Positions 48,639 through 57,030 of a stretch of 64,000 bases of DNA are shown here, piece after piece; position 1 is the first letter of the stretch, and every line of letters begins with the position of its first letter. The stretch covers positions 67,160 through 131,159 of the forward strand of contig JBLWXT010000011.1 of the NCBI GenBank assembly GCA_048267305.1, read 5' to 3'. Origin of the DNA: Owenweeksia sp048267305. Lineage in GTDB: Bacteria; Bacteroidota; Bacteroidia; Flavobacteriales; Schleiferiaceae. Below the pieces are notes generated by a model. That model had not been told where the DNA came from, did no database searches, and worked only from the letters and a program-made list of their open reading frames with translations. The position numbers and the translations under genes are program-made.

Positions 48639-50021
48639 ATGGTCAGGAAAGCAACGAAGCCCTCTACTCCAAAATCAGCCGCAGATTCCGTGAGGAAAAT
48701 ATTTGTATTGGACACCTCGGTAATATTATTCGATCACAACTCTATTGTAAATTTTGCAGAGCACGATGTAGCCATCCCCATTACGGTGCTGGAGGAGCTG
48801 GATGAATTTAAGAAAGGCAGCGATACCAAAAATTTTGAAGCACGGCAGTTTATCCGTTTCCTTGATAAGAAGGCTGCGGATAAGGGACTTCAGGATTGGA
48901 TTAGCCTTAATGGCGGAAAAAAGGGCAGGTTTAAGGTGATAATGAATACCGAGAGCAGTAAGATAGATGCCAATCGGGTTTTTGGAGGATCCAAGAATGA
49001 TCATAGGATACTGAATGCCGCACTTCACCTTTCTGAAGAAGAAAAGAAAAAGCAAGTGATTTTGGTGACCAAGGATATCAACCTCCGCTTAAAGGCCAAG
49101 GCTATGGGTGTAAGGGCGGAGGATTATGAAACCGGCAAGGTGAAAGACCTGGATTCTCTCTATACTGGAAAAACGCAAATTGACAATTTTGATCAGGAGT
49201 TAATCGACTCACTTTATAAATCTCATTCTATTTCTATAGATAAGATAAGGGAAGTGCAAAAAGACTTTACACCTCATAATAACCATTATTACATTTTAAA
49301 GGGATCAAAAAGCAGCACCCTGGCATTTTACAATGCCAATGATCAAACTATGGATCAGGTGGAGAAGAGAAGTTATTATGGTATAAAACCCAGAAATGCC
49401 GAGCAAACCTTCGCTTTAAATGCCATTATGAACCCTGAAATAAAGTTGGTAAGCCTCTCAGGTGTGGCGGGCACGGGAAAAACGCTTTTAGCTCTTGCAG
49501 GATCATTGGAGCAAAGGAGAGAATACAAACAGATTTACCTTGCCCGGCCCATAGTTCCGTTGAGCAATAAGGATATTGGTTTCCTTCCGGGAGATATGAA
49601 GGCCAAGATAAATCCCTATATGCAGCCCCTATGGGATAATTTGAAGTTTGTGAAAAACCAGTTTAAGGAAACTGACAAAGAATACAAGCAGATAGACGAA
49701 ATGGTGAAACAGGAGAAACTTTTGGTAACGCCCTTAGCCTATATCAGAGGGCGTAGCCTCAGCAATGTGATTTTTATTGTTGATGAGGCCCAAAACCTCA
49801 CGCCACATGAAGTGAAAACCATTATTACCCGCGCTGGTGAAAATTCGAAGTTCATCTTTACAGGAGATGTACGCCAAATAGATACGCCCTATTTGGATGA
49901 GCAATCCAATGGACTATCCTATTTAATTGATAAGATTAAGGGAAATAAGCTTTTTGCTCATATCACTCTTGAAAAAGGGGAGCGGTCGGAGCTGGCTAAT
50001 CTTGCCAATGAACTATTGTAA
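48639..50021 (+). CDS. PIN-domain/PhoH-family ATPase
   Basis: Fusion of a PIN ribonuclease domain and a PhoH ATPase (PhoH2 type), 460 residues from the ATG at 48639; a TTG 15 codons earlier is less likely. The PIN part (about 17-160) begins KIFVLDTSVILFDHN and holds the acidic residues of the family (DTS; ELDEF; KDINLRLKA). The PhoH part (about 270-460) has Walker A GVAGTGKTLLALA, Walker B VIFIVDEAQNLTPHE and TGDVRQIDTPYLD. Known PhoH2 proteins unwind and cut RNA. It converges with the hydrolase gene with a 3-base gap and no visible terminator. Confidence 0.92.
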   Translation: MVRKATKPSTPKSAADSVRKIFVLDTSVILFDHNSIVNFAEHDVAIPITVLEELDEFKKGSDTKNFEARQFIRFLDKKAADKGLQDWISLNGGKKGRFKVIMNTESSKIDANRVFGGSKNDHRILNAALHLSEEEKKKQVILVTKDINLRLKAKAMGVRAEDYETGKVKDLDSLYTGKTQIDNFDQELIDSLYKSHSISIDKIREVQKDFTPHNNHYYILKGSKSSTLAFYNANDQTMDQVEKRSYYGIKPRNAEQTFALNAIMNPEIKLVSLSGVAGTGKTLLALAGSLEQRREYKQIYLARPIVPLSNKDIGFLPGDMKAKINPYMQPLWDNLKFVKNQFKETDKEYKQIDEMVKQEKLLVTPLAYIRGRSLSNVIFIVDEAQNLTPHEVKTIITRAGENSKFIFTGDVRQIDTPYLDEQSNGLSYLIDKIKGNKLFAHITLEKGERSELANLANELL

Positions 50022-50024
50022 GCC

Positions 50025-50993
50025 TTAAAGCTTTTTCACCCAGTTGGCAATATCATTCGCCAGGTTTTTGGCCAGTGGAAAATCAGGATCTCCATAGGAA
50101 GCGATGTTTTGTTCCCTGCTGTCGTTCACCTGTTTTAATACATGGTTCATTTTCGGATAAACCTTATATGTAGCTTCAGGTATGGCTTCGGATAATGCTT
50201 TACCTTCCTCCTGAGAAACCTGGATGTCGCGCCCACCCTGAATGATAAGCACCGGAATATTTAGCTTTTTTAATTCCTCGCTAGGAGTGTATGCAAAATA
50301 GCTTTTCAAATACGGTTGTACTGAGGGTCTTAGCAATGCCGCCAATGCGGGATTAAACTTTGTGATGGTAAAGCCATTTTTAACAGAGTCTAATTTTTGA
50401 TAAGTGGAAATAGCCATTTCTTCGGGAAGGCTTTGCTCCAGCTGGCCCTTGATCGTTTGCAGGGCATTTTGGGCGGGTCCGGCCACACTGATGTAGCCTT
50501 TTACCTTTGCGTTTTGTGCAGCCAGCATTCCTACCAGAGAACCTTCGGAGTGGCCCATTATCACAATTTTTTTAAATCCGAGTTCCTTCATTTTATCAAT
50601 AGCAGCCACAGCTACTTTGTAATTATCTTCAAAACGAAGGTCACTCTCTGATTTGCTCATTTGAGATTGAGCAATACCTAATTTGTCATATCGATAGGAG
50701 GCAACACCCATTTTAAGGAGCGAATCGGCCAATTGTGAAAAGCTGTTATTTGCGCCATCCACCAAAATAGAGTTGCCATTGCGATCAGTAGGCCCGCTGC
50801 CGCTGATAAAAATCACTATAGGCAGCTTGTTGAATTTTTTCAGGCTTTTGCCTGATGAAAGCAAGGTTCCAGAAAGGGTGTCTCCCTCGTACACAAAGGG
50901 TTGTTCGATTTCCACGCGAACTTTTCCCTTTTGGCTATAGGCGATATTGGCTGAAAATACCAATACTAAAAAACTAAGGACTATTTTCTTCAT
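50025..50993 (-). CDS. Alpha/beta hydrolase, serine aminopeptidase S33 type
   Basis: Exported hydrolase of 322 residues with a signal peptide (LSFLVLVFSANIAYSQ). The nucleophile elbow GHSEG (IMGHSEGSLVGMLAAQ, about residue 147) and the early oxyanion text IVIFISGSGPTDRNGNS mark it as the DUF/S33 family; the His is in MNHVLKQV near residue 285 and an Asp in VLIIQGGRDIQVS. Substrate unknown; esterase or peptidase. Located after the pckA terminator. Confidence 0.9.
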   Translation of the reverse strand: MKKIVLSFLVLVFSANIAYSQKGKVRVEIEQPFVYEGDTLSGTLLSSGKSLKKFNKLPIVIFISGSGPTDRNGNSILVDGANNSFSQLADSLLKMGVASYRYDKLGIAQSQMSKSESDLRFEDNYKVAVAAIDKMKELGFKKIVIMGHSEGSLVGMLAAQNAKVKGYISVAGPAQNALQTIKGQLEQSLPEEMAISTYQKLDSVKNGFTITKFNPALAALLRPSVQPYLKSYFAYTPSEELKKLNIPVLIIQGGRDIQVSQEEGKALSEAIPEATYKVYPKMNHVLKQVNDSREQNIASYGDPDFPLAKNLANDIANWVKKL

Positions 50994-51003
50994 AATGATG
51001 GAT

Positions 51004-51037
51004 AAAAAAAATCCCGATTCATTAATGAACCGGGATT
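51004..51037 (-). terminator. pckA terminator
   Basis: The stem AATCCCGGTTCATTAATGAA/...CGGGATT on the minus strand is long with a palindromic TTCATTAATGAA centre and ends in a run of T (plus-strand A-run at 51004-51010). Confidence 0.92.
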
Positions 51038-51061
51038 CTAATTTATAATAATAAAAGGATA

Positions 51062-52675
51062 TTAAACCTTTTCAGCTACAGAAGGAGCGCCTGCCAGAAT
51101 TTCTTCGCTGGCATTATCGGCAAACTTCTCGAAGTTGGCATTGAACTTTTGAGAAAGATCATTAGCTGTTTTGTCATATTTTACCTTATCATCCCAGGTA
51201 TTTCTAGGATGCAAAATATCACTTGGCACATTAGGGCATTCGTTTGGCATAGCCAATCCGAATATTTCGTGATTAGTATAAGCTACATTATCCAACTCAC
51301 CATTAAGTGCTGCTGTAATCATAGCACGGGTAAAGCTAAGCTTCATGCGCTTACCTACTCCGTATCCACCACCGCTCCAGCCAGTGTTTATCAACCATAC
51401 ATTTACACCGGCATCTTTCATTTTCTGGCTAAGCATATCGGCATACTTGGTAGGGTGCAATGGCATAAATGGTGCGCCAAAACAAGCGGAGAATGTTACA
51501 ACCGGCTCGGTAATTCCTGCTTCAGTACCAGCTACCTTAGCGGTATATCCACTAATAAAGTGAAATGCAGCTTGTCCGGGAGTTAATTTTGAAATTGGAG
51601 GAAGTACACCATAGGCATCACAGGTAAGAAAGAAAATATTCCTTGGATTAGAAGCCAATGAAGGCTTCTGAATATTGTCGATGTGATAAATCGGGTAACT
51701 TACACGTGTATTCTCAGTAATGGATGAATCTTCAAAATCCGCTTCATTGGTATCCTTTTTAAAGGCTACGTTTTCGAGTAGAGCACCTGGCTTGATAGCC
51801 CTGAAGATGTCCGGTTCTTTTTCTTCGCTAAGGTCAATAACCTTGGCGTAGCAGCCGCCTTCAAAGTTGAAGATGGTATTATCAGCCGCCCAGCCATGCT
51901 CATCATCACCAATAAGCTTGCGGTTTGGATCAGCAGAAAGGGTGGTTTTTCCTGTACCACTTAGTCCAAAGAAAAGAGCAGTATCACCATCTTCACCAAC
52001 ATTAGCCGAGCAGTGCATGCTCAAAACGTTTTTTTGGTGAGGCAGGATAAAGTTAAGGGCTGAGAAAATACCTTTTTTGATTTCTCCGGTATAGCCGGTT
52101 CCACCAATGAGAACCATTTTTTCGGAAAAATTCAAAATGGCAAAGTTGTGCTGTCGGGTGCCATCCGTTTCAGGATTGGCCATAAAGCTTGGAGCATTGA
52201 TCAATGTCCACTCCGGCTCAAAATCTTTCAGTTCTTCTTCCGTTGGACGAAGAAACATGTTGTGTGCGAATAAATTAGACCATGGCAATTCGGTGATTAC
52301 CCTGATTTTCATTTTGTATCGCTCATCGGCACAAGCGTAAACATCACGAACGTAAAGTTTTTTTCCACTTAGGAAATCACCAACCTTTGTATAAAGTTGA
52401 TCAAACTTGTTTGCGTCAAACTTAATGTTGATGTTTCCCCACCATACGGCATCTTTTGTCACTTCATCTTCAACAATAAAGCGGTCTTTTGGTGAGCGGC
52501 CGGTAAATTCACCGGTGTTTACTGATATGGCGCCAAGATTAGATCTTACGGCCATGTTGTTGTCTAAAGAGATTTTTTCAAGGTCTTCTGACTTCAGGTT
52601 CCAGAGAGCCTCAGCATCACTAATTCGATACTTTTTTAGATCGCTGTTAGCTGGTTTAATCTGTGTGAAATTCAT
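51062..52675 (-). CDS. pckA: Phosphoenolpyruvate carboxykinase (ATP)
   Basis: Gluconeogenic conversion of oxaloacetate to PEP. It has 537 residues, full length. Kinase-1a/Walker A text GLSGTGKTTLSADPNRKLIG; kinase-2 DDEHGW; FEGGCYAKVIDLSEEKEP; the substrate region NTGEFTGRSPKDRFIVED and the C-terminal LINTGWSGGGYGVGKRMKLS. Monocistronic with its own promoter box and terminator. Confidence 0.98.
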   Translation of the reverse strand: MNFTQIKPANSDLKKYRISDAEALWNLKSEDLEKISLDNNMAVRSNLGAISVNTGEFTGRSPKDRFIVEDEVTKDAVWWGNINIKFDANKFDQLYTKVGDFLSGKKLYVRDVYACADERYKMKIRVITELPWSNLFAHNMFLRPTEEELKDFEPEWTLINAPSFMANPETDGTRQHNFAILNFSEKMVLIGGTGYTGEIKKGIFSALNFILPHQKNVLSMHCSANVGEDGDTALFFGLSGTGKTTLSADPNRKLIGDDEHGWAADNTIFNFEGGCYAKVIDLSEEKEPDIFRAIKPGALLENVAFKKDTNEADFEDSSITENTRVSYPIYHIDNIQKPSLASNPRNIFFLTCDAYGVLPPISKLTPGQAAFHFISGYTAKVAGTEAGITEPVVTFSACFGAPFMPLHPTKYADMLSQKMKDAGVNVWLINTGWSGGGYGVGKRMKLSFTRAMITAALNGELDNVAYTNHEIFGLAMPNECPNVPSDILHPRNTWDDKVKYDKTANDLSQKFNANFEKFADNASEEILAGAPSVAEKV

Positions 52676-52711
52676 AATAGGAGATTTGTTTTCACTTAAA
52701 ATTTAGGGTGG

Positions 52712-52719
52712 CAAATTTA
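52712..52719 (-). promoter_or_regulatory. pckA -7 promoter box
   Basis: The minus strand reads TAAATTTG, an exact TAnnTTTG match about 37 bases before the ATG. Confidence 0.5.
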
Positions 52720-52781
52720 GCCTTATTTGATTCACGACATTATTTCACAAGCTAAATCGTGCTATTTTATCGACAAAATTA

Positions 52782-53177
52782 TTAACGACCCTGCTTAGAA
52801 CTTCTTATTGCGGATACGAAAATTAAGACCCATCCTGCAATGAAAAACAGTCCGCCTATGGGTGTTACAGGCCCTAAAAAACTAAAGTCAACGCCCCAAA
52901 TTGATGAAGTACTAAGGAGATAGATACTTCCTGAAAAAAGAAAGATGCCGGTTATCCAACACGCTACAATAGTCTTTAGGTACTTTAAAGGATAAGAAGA
53001 CAGGCCAAGGGTAAGGAGCGCAATGGCGTGCCACGCCTGATATCGCACGGCAGTTTCAAAACTTTTAAGGCTGTCGGGCTCCAAACGGGCTTTTAGTGCA
53101 TGTGCTCCCATAGCTCCTAAAATCACGGCAATGGCCCCAAAGGCTGCTGCCCACGCAATTATATTCTTAGCTTTCAC
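52782..53177 (-). CDS. DUF423 membrane protein
   Basis: Small inner-membrane protein of 131 residues with four predicted helices. The family start is AWAAAFGAIAVILGAMGAHA LK-like (GAMGAHALKARLEPDSL), then FETAVRYQAWHAIALLTLGL and GIFLFSGSIYLLS, and the end PIGGLFFIAGWVLIF. Function unknown in the family. Its ATG overlaps the stop of the upstream gene (ATGA), so it is translationally coupled. Confidence 0.92.
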   Translation of the reverse strand: MKAKNIIAWAAAFGAIAVILGAMGAHALKARLEPDSLKSFETAVRYQAWHAIALLTLGLSSYPLKYLKTIVACWITGIFLFSGSIYLLSTSSIWGVDFSFLGPVTPIGGLFFIAGWVLIFVSAIRSSKQGR

Positions 53178-54052
53178 AGGGTGAGATCATTAAATTGTTC
53201 TTTACTTATTTCATATTCAAATGAATCGCGCAGCGATTGAATGTTGTTCAAATTTTTCCAATGCTCCCTTGTGGCTCGCATAAACTCAAGTCTGGTATTG
53301 TCATACTTCATGGCAGCCAGTATCTTTTTAAGTTCCTCTACAGTATAGCTGTGCTTTTTGCCAAACCCCTGCGCGGCATTCAGCTTTTCAAACTCAAATT
53401 CGGTTTCTTGCAATTCTGCATAAAAATCAACAAAGGTTTTCTCCTTCTTTACAGGAGGTGGTGGGGGAGGAGCTACAACGGCTACTACAGTATCCTTTTT
53501 CACAGCTGCTACAGTTGCTGTTTTTGGAGGTGCAGCTTTCGAACTGTTGTTTTTTGCTACCGGTGATGTGGCCGGTACCGGTGTTGTAGTGGTTTTTGCA
53601 GCTGTGGCAATTGGAGCCTCGGCAACAGGTTTCTTTGCAGGAATAACTGTAGCAGGTTTTTCCCTTGTGGGAGAAATCGAGGCAAGTGGCCTCAGGGGTG
53701 TTGCATTTTTGGCATCAATGGTTGTGGCAGTTGCCGGTAACACGTCAGGCTCACCTCTAAACCTTAGCTGAAGCTCATCGCGGCTGTTGGTGGTTATTAT
53801 GTATTGATAGTTTCCCTTGGTGTGAAAGTGCATTTTCTTTTCAAAAAACACATTTGGTGAGAGCTCTACTCGCACATTAAAGGGAAAGGTATCCAGCTTT
53901 TTCACCACCAGCTCTTTTACAGGATCGGTATTTTGTACATAGCCGTTAATACCTAACAAAAAACCGGTATTGGTGGCGTCTTCTATTATCAGGTTTACCT
54001 GAGCCATGGAGCTTAGGCAAAGTAAGATTGGGAGTAACCTTAACAGGGTCAT
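53174..54052 (-). CDS. Secreted protein with Pro/Ala/Lys linker and DUF4476-like C-terminal domain
   Basis: Exported protein of 292 residues. Signal near MTLLRLLPILLCLSSMAQ. A beta-sandwich-like N-terminal region (about 20-100), then a long low-complexity Ala/Pro/Lys/Thr linker (about 105-215, including APPPPPPVKKEK) and a helical C-terminal domain (EELKKILAAMKYDNTRLEF ... NIQSLRDSFEYEISKEQF) that resembles DUF4476 of Bacteroidota. Linkers of this kind often span periplasm or cell wall. Function unknown. Coupled with the DUF423 gene by a 4-base overlap. Confidence 0.78.
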   Translation of the reverse strand: MTLLRLLPILLCLSSMAQVNLIIEDATNTGFLLGINGYVQNTDPVKELVVKKLDTFPFNVRVELSPNVFFEKKMHFHTKGNYQYIITTNSRDELQLRFRGEPDVLPATATTIDAKNATPLRPLASISPTREKPATVIPAKKPVAEAPIATAAKTTTTPVPATSPVAKNNSSKAAPPKTATVAAVKKDTVVAVVAPPPPPPVKKEKTFVDFYAELQETEFEFEKLNAAQGFGKKHSYTVEELKKILAAMKYDNTRLEFMRATREHWKNLNNIQSLRDSFEYEISKEQFNDLTL

Positions 54053-54059
54053 TTTTGAT

Positions 54060-54078
54060 CAAATTTAAAGCAAAAGTA
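54060..54078 (-). promoter_or_regulatory. Two -7 promoter boxes for the DUF4476-like/DUF423 operon
   Basis: TAAATTTG (54060-54067) and TACTTTTG (54071-54078) on the minus strand both match TAnnTTTG. They face the promoter of the divergent dehydrogenase gene. Confidence 0.45.
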
Positions 54079-54095
54079 AGCCTTAGGGATTTTCA

Positions 54096-54126
54096 TTTGG
54101 ATGGGATGGGTTTAATTCTAATTTTG
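54096..54126 (+). promoter_or_regulatory. Promoter of the saccharopine dehydrogenase family gene
   Basis: TTTG (54096-54099), a 19-base spacer and TAATTTTG (54119-54126) form a full consensus. The ATG is at 54134, so the transcript would start almost at the start codon (a near-leaderless mRNA). Confidence 0.8.
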
Positions 54127-54133
54127 CCATCCT

Positions 54134-55480
54134 ATGAAGAAAATACTTGTGATCGGAGCAGGTCGCTCTACCTATAGCCTCATTAAATACTTAAAACAAC
54201 AATCCATTGCGAATGATTGGCAGATTACTATTGCCGATTATGATGTAAAACTGGCCAATGAGCAAGCCGGGAACCACGAACGAACAGAAGCTTTACAGCT
54301 GGATGTTACCAATGATGTTGATCGCAGAGCTGCGGTACAAAATGCGGATTTGGTTATAAGTATGCTGCCGGCTCACATGCACATTAGCGTAGCTCGCGAT
54401 TGTGTGGAGTTTGGTAAAAATATGGTTACAGCCTCCTATATCTCTCCGGAAATGGAAGCTCTGGATGAAGCGGCAAAAAAGGCCGGAGTGATTATGATCA
54501 ATGAGATTGGCGTTGATCCTGGTGTGGATCACCTTAGTGCCATGAAAGTACTGGATAAGATTAGGGAAGAGGGCGGCAAGATGTTGATATTTGAAAGCTT
54601 TACCGGTGGTTTGGTGGCGCCCGAAAGTGACAATAATCCCTGGAACTATAAATTTACCTGGAACCCACGTAACGTGGTAATGGCCGGCTCAGGTGGTGCT
54701 GTGAAGTTTATACAGGAGGGGCAGTATAAATACATTCCCTATCATCAGCTTTTCCGTAGAATTGAATTTATTGATATTGATGGCTACGGCCGTTTTGAAG
54801 GTTATGCCAACCGCGATTCATTAAGATACAGAAGCACTTATGGATTGGATGATATCCCAACAATTTATAGGGGAACACTTCGCAAACAGGGTTTTTGCCG
54901 CGCGTGGGATGTGTTTGTAAAGTTGGGGATGACGGATGATAGCTATGTTTTGGAGAATTCTGAGCACATGACCTTCCGGGATTTCACCAATACTTTTCTT
55001 TCCTATAATCCGCACGATTCAGTAGAGCTTAAACTGATGTACTACCTGAGCATTCCACAGGATTCTGAACTGATGGAAAAACTGGAGTGGATTGGCATAT
55101 TTGAAAAAACCAAAATCGGTTTAAAAAGGGCCACTCCGGCTCAGATTCTTCAGCATATATTGGAGCAAAAGTGGCAAATGGAACCGGAGGATAAAGACAT
55201 GATTGTGATGTTTCACAAGTTTGGCTACGAGCTAAATGGCCAACAGAAAATGATAGAATCCTCAATGGTTAGTATTGGGCGCAACAGCCGCGAAACTGCC
55301 ATGGCACGTACAGTAGGTTTGCCTGTTGCCATTGCTGCCAAGCATATCCTTAACGGGAATATCACCACCCCGGGAGTTCAAATCCCTATTTCAAAAGAGA
55401 TATACGAACCGATGCTCGCGGAACTTGAAGAGTACGATATAAAATTCACCGAGAAGGAAGTGGAGTATAAGGGGTATTAG
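54134..55480 (+). CDS. Saccharopine dehydrogenase family protein (LYS9-like)
   Basis: NAD(P)-dependent oxidoreductase of the saccharopine dehydrogenase / lysine-ketoglutarate reductase C-terminal family, 448 residues. Rossmann motif KKILVIGAGRSTYSLIKYL; VVISMLP-type (LVISMLPAHMHISVARDC); and INEIGVDPGVDHLSAMKVLD, ESFTGGLVAPESDNNPWNYK. In Bacteroidota such enzymes take part in lysine breakdown or carboxynorspermidine-type reactions; the text favours LYS9-like. Its promoter is a perfect TTTG-N19-TAATTTTG with a near-leaderless start. Confidence 0.92.
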   Translation: MKKILVIGAGRSTYSLIKYLKQQSIANDWQITIADYDVKLANEQAGNHERTEALQLDVTNDVDRRAAVQNADLVISMLPAHMHISVARDCVEFGKNMVTASYISPEMEALDEAAKKAGVIMINEIGVDPGVDHLSAMKVLDKIREEGGKMLIFESFTGGLVAPESDNNPWNYKFTWNPRNVVMAGSGGAVKFIQEGQYKYIPYHQLFRRIEFIDIDGYGRFEGYANRDSLRYRSTYGLDDIPTIYRGTLRKQGFCRAWDVFVKLGMTDDSYVLENSEHMTFRDFTNTFLSYNPHDSVELKLMYYLSIPQDSELMEKLEWIGIFEKTKIGLKRATPAQILQHILEQKWQMEPEDKDMIVMFHKFGYELNGQQKMIESSMVSIGRNSRETAMARTVGLPVAIAAKHILNGNITTPGVQIPISKEIYEPMLAELEEYDIKFTEKEVEYKGY

Positions 55481-55584
55481 GGTGTGGTTGTGATGGGCCA
55501 GCTCCATTTGCCGATGTCCAATCTTTAGATTTTCAAACCCCATTGATGAAGAAGGTATTTGAGTGTAGCGAGCCTTTATGAGCG

Positions 55585-56292
55585 TCAAAAATCCAAATGA
55601 AACTGCTCCGTCATTTTGGTGTACTCCAAAGTGTATTTACCATGCTCATCTCTTAGGATGAAACTTGTTTCACCTACAATCCCGTTTTCAAACCCCATCT
55701 CCACCAGCCATCTCTTATCCTCCGCGCCCGGTCTGCCAAAGACTTTGGTAATACGTGAAGGGAAAATAGAATGAGTTTCCGCTAAGGCGATGAATTCCTG
55801 TGCTTCTGCCTTGGGGAGAACGACTGCTAATGTCCCTTTTTGCGAAAGCAATGATGCCACTCTTTCTAAGAATTTTTCCTGTGGTAAATATTCTTCATGG
55901 CGTGCTCGGTCTCTCTCAGAGTTTCCAGATGAGGTATTGCCTTTAAAGAAGGGAGGATTGCTTACAATTAAATCAAACTTTTTAGTGAAAGCGTGGGATA
56001 GGAAATCAGATTGAATGATTTCTATTCTGTTAGCGAAAGGGGAATTGGCGGCATTTTCTTGGGCCTGTTCGGCTGAGGGCTGATCCAGTTCAATTCCTGT
56101 AATCTGAGCACTCGGAAATCGTTGAGCCAGCATTAGTGCAATAAGTCCACTGCCAGTGCCAACATCTAGAATGGTTTTTGGATTTTCGGATTCTACCCAG
56201 GCCCCAAGTAATACGCCATCTGTACCAACTTTATGGGCGCAGCGGTCGTGCTCAATAGAAAATTGTTTAAAGCGGAAGGGGGCATGACTCAT
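55585..56292 (-). CDS. trmN6: tRNA1(Val) (adenine-37-N6)-methyltransferase
   Basis: SAM-dependent RNA methyltransferase (YfiC/TrmN6 family), 235 residues. Motif I is ILDVGTGSGLIALMLAQRFP, then ITGIELDQPSAEQAQENA, and the catalytic NPPF (FDLIVSNPPFFKG). The family start KQFSIEHDRCAHKVGTDGVL is complete. The start codon overlaps the left copy of a 27-base repeat that brackets the toxin-antitoxin pair. Confidence 0.94.
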   Translation of the reverse strand: MSHAPFRFKQFSIEHDRCAHKVGTDGVLLGAWVESENPKTILDVGTGSGLIALMLAQRFPSAQITGIELDQPSAEQAQENAANSPFANRIEIIQSDFLSHAFTKKFDLIVSNPPFFKGNTSSGNSERDRARHEEYLPQEKFLERVASLLSQKGTLAVVLPKAEAQEFIALAETHSIFPSRITKVFGRPGAEDKRWLVEMGFENGIVGETSFILRDEHGKYTLEYTKMTEQFHLDF

Positions 56293-56317
56293 TTGAAGAT
56301 TTGAATATTCGAAAATT
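56291..56317. repeat. Left copy of the 27-base word bracketing yefM-yoeB
   Basis: An A/T-rich word with core GAATATTCGA (56303-56312), overlapping the trmN6 start codon. The right copy at 56934-56960 matches 24 of 27 bases. Confidence 0.75.
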
Positions 56318-56369
56318 TAAAAGGTGGAAAACTACGAACAACAAACCAAAAACAATCGATTCTAAAACA

Positions 56370-56400
56370 TGTACCACATCCTGTACAATATTGATCTTTG
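56370..56400 (+). promoter_or_regulatory. yefM-yoeB operator and promoter
   Basis: TGTACC (56370-56375) and TGTACA (56382-56387) lie 12 bases apart centre to centre. From memory, the E. coli YefM-YoeB operator uses TGTACA cores with the same spacing. GATCTTTG (56393-56400) is a one-mismatch -7 box just downstream, so binding would cover the promoter. Confidence 0.7.
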
Positions 56401-56417
56401 TAAAAATATTGCAAGTA

Positions 56418-56672
56418 ATGGAAGCAACAAACCTCACAGATTTTAGAAAGAACCTTAAGGCCTATTTTGAAATGGTTTTTAATATGAAGGCACCGTTATT
56501 TATTACACGTTCAAAAGGGGAGGATATGGTGTTACTAAGTAAAAGCGAGTATGACAGTATGCAGGAAACTTTTTATTTGTTGAAAAGCCCTAGGAATGCG
56601 GAACGGCTGATGGCAGCTATTGAGCAGGACAAAACAGGTAAGGGTGAGGTGCGGGAACTGATTGAGGAATGA
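56418..56672 (+). CDS. yefM: YefM-family antitoxin (Phd/YefM)
   Basis: Antitoxin and DNA-binding autorepressor of 84 residues from the ATG at 56418. A longer frame back to 56301 reads through the repeat and the operator and is rejected. N-terminal Phd/YefM fold MEATNLTDFRKNLKAYFEMV, then TRSKGEDMVLLSKSEYDSMQ; a disordered acidic tail (EQDKTGKGEVRELIEE) would wrap the toxin. Its TGA overlaps the toxin start (ATGA). Confidence 0.95.
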   Translation: MEATNLTDFRKNLKAYFEMVFNMKAPLFITRSKGEDMVLLSKSEYDSMQETFYLLKSPRNAERLMAAIEQDKTGKGEVRELIEE

Positions 56673-56923
56673 AGATTACCTTTTTAGATCAGGGATGGGA
56701 AGATTACTTGTACTGGCAAGTTCATGATAAGAGGATGTTAAAGAAAATCAACACTTTGCTTAAAGATATCAACCGGAATCCATTTGAAGGTATTGGTTCA
56801 CCTGAGCCCTTAAAACATAGTTTATCCGGCTATTGGAGCCGCAGGACAAACTTGGAGCATCGATTGGTGTACCGGATGGAAGGGGGCGAAATAAGGGTGA
56901 TTCAATGTAGGTACCATTATTAA
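56669..56923 (+). CDS. yoeB: YoeB-family mRNA interferase toxin
   Basis: Ribosome-dependent endoribonuclease of the RelE/YoeB type, 84 residues, the same length as E. coli YoeB. The catalytic residues of that enzyme fall at identical positions here: Glu46 (GIGSPEPLK), Arg65 (NLEHRLVYR) and His83 (CRYHY), so it looks active. Coupled to yefM by a 4-base overlap. Confidence 0.96.
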   Translation: MKITFLDQGWEDYLYWQVHDKRMLKKINTLLKDINRNPFEGIGSPEPLKHSLSGYWSRRTNLEHRLVYRMEGGEIRVIQCRYHY

Positions 56924-56933
56924 TCAATTGAAA

Positions 56934-57020
56934 ATTTGAGGATTCGAATATTCGAGAATTGTAATCTTCAAATTATCGAATTTTCAAATAAACCCTGACA
57001 GGGTTTATCAGTAGCTCGGT
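56934..57020. repeat. Right copy of the 27-base word, plus GC hairpins
   Basis: The right 27-base copy (56934-56960) starts a larger inverted repeat (ATTTGAGGATT with AATCTTCAAAT at 56963-56973). Then come AAACCCTG-A-CAGGGTTT (56990-57006) and AACCCCGTCAGGGTT near 57012-57026. The GC hairpins could end transcripts of yoeB or rimM; no long T-run is present. Confidence 0.7.
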
Positions 57021-57030
57021 AGTAACCCCG

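Noticed and set aside
56301..56417. N-terminal extension of the antitoxin by 39 residues
   Set aside because: It would translate the flanking repeat and the TGTACA operator; the YefM family begins at the ATG at 56418.
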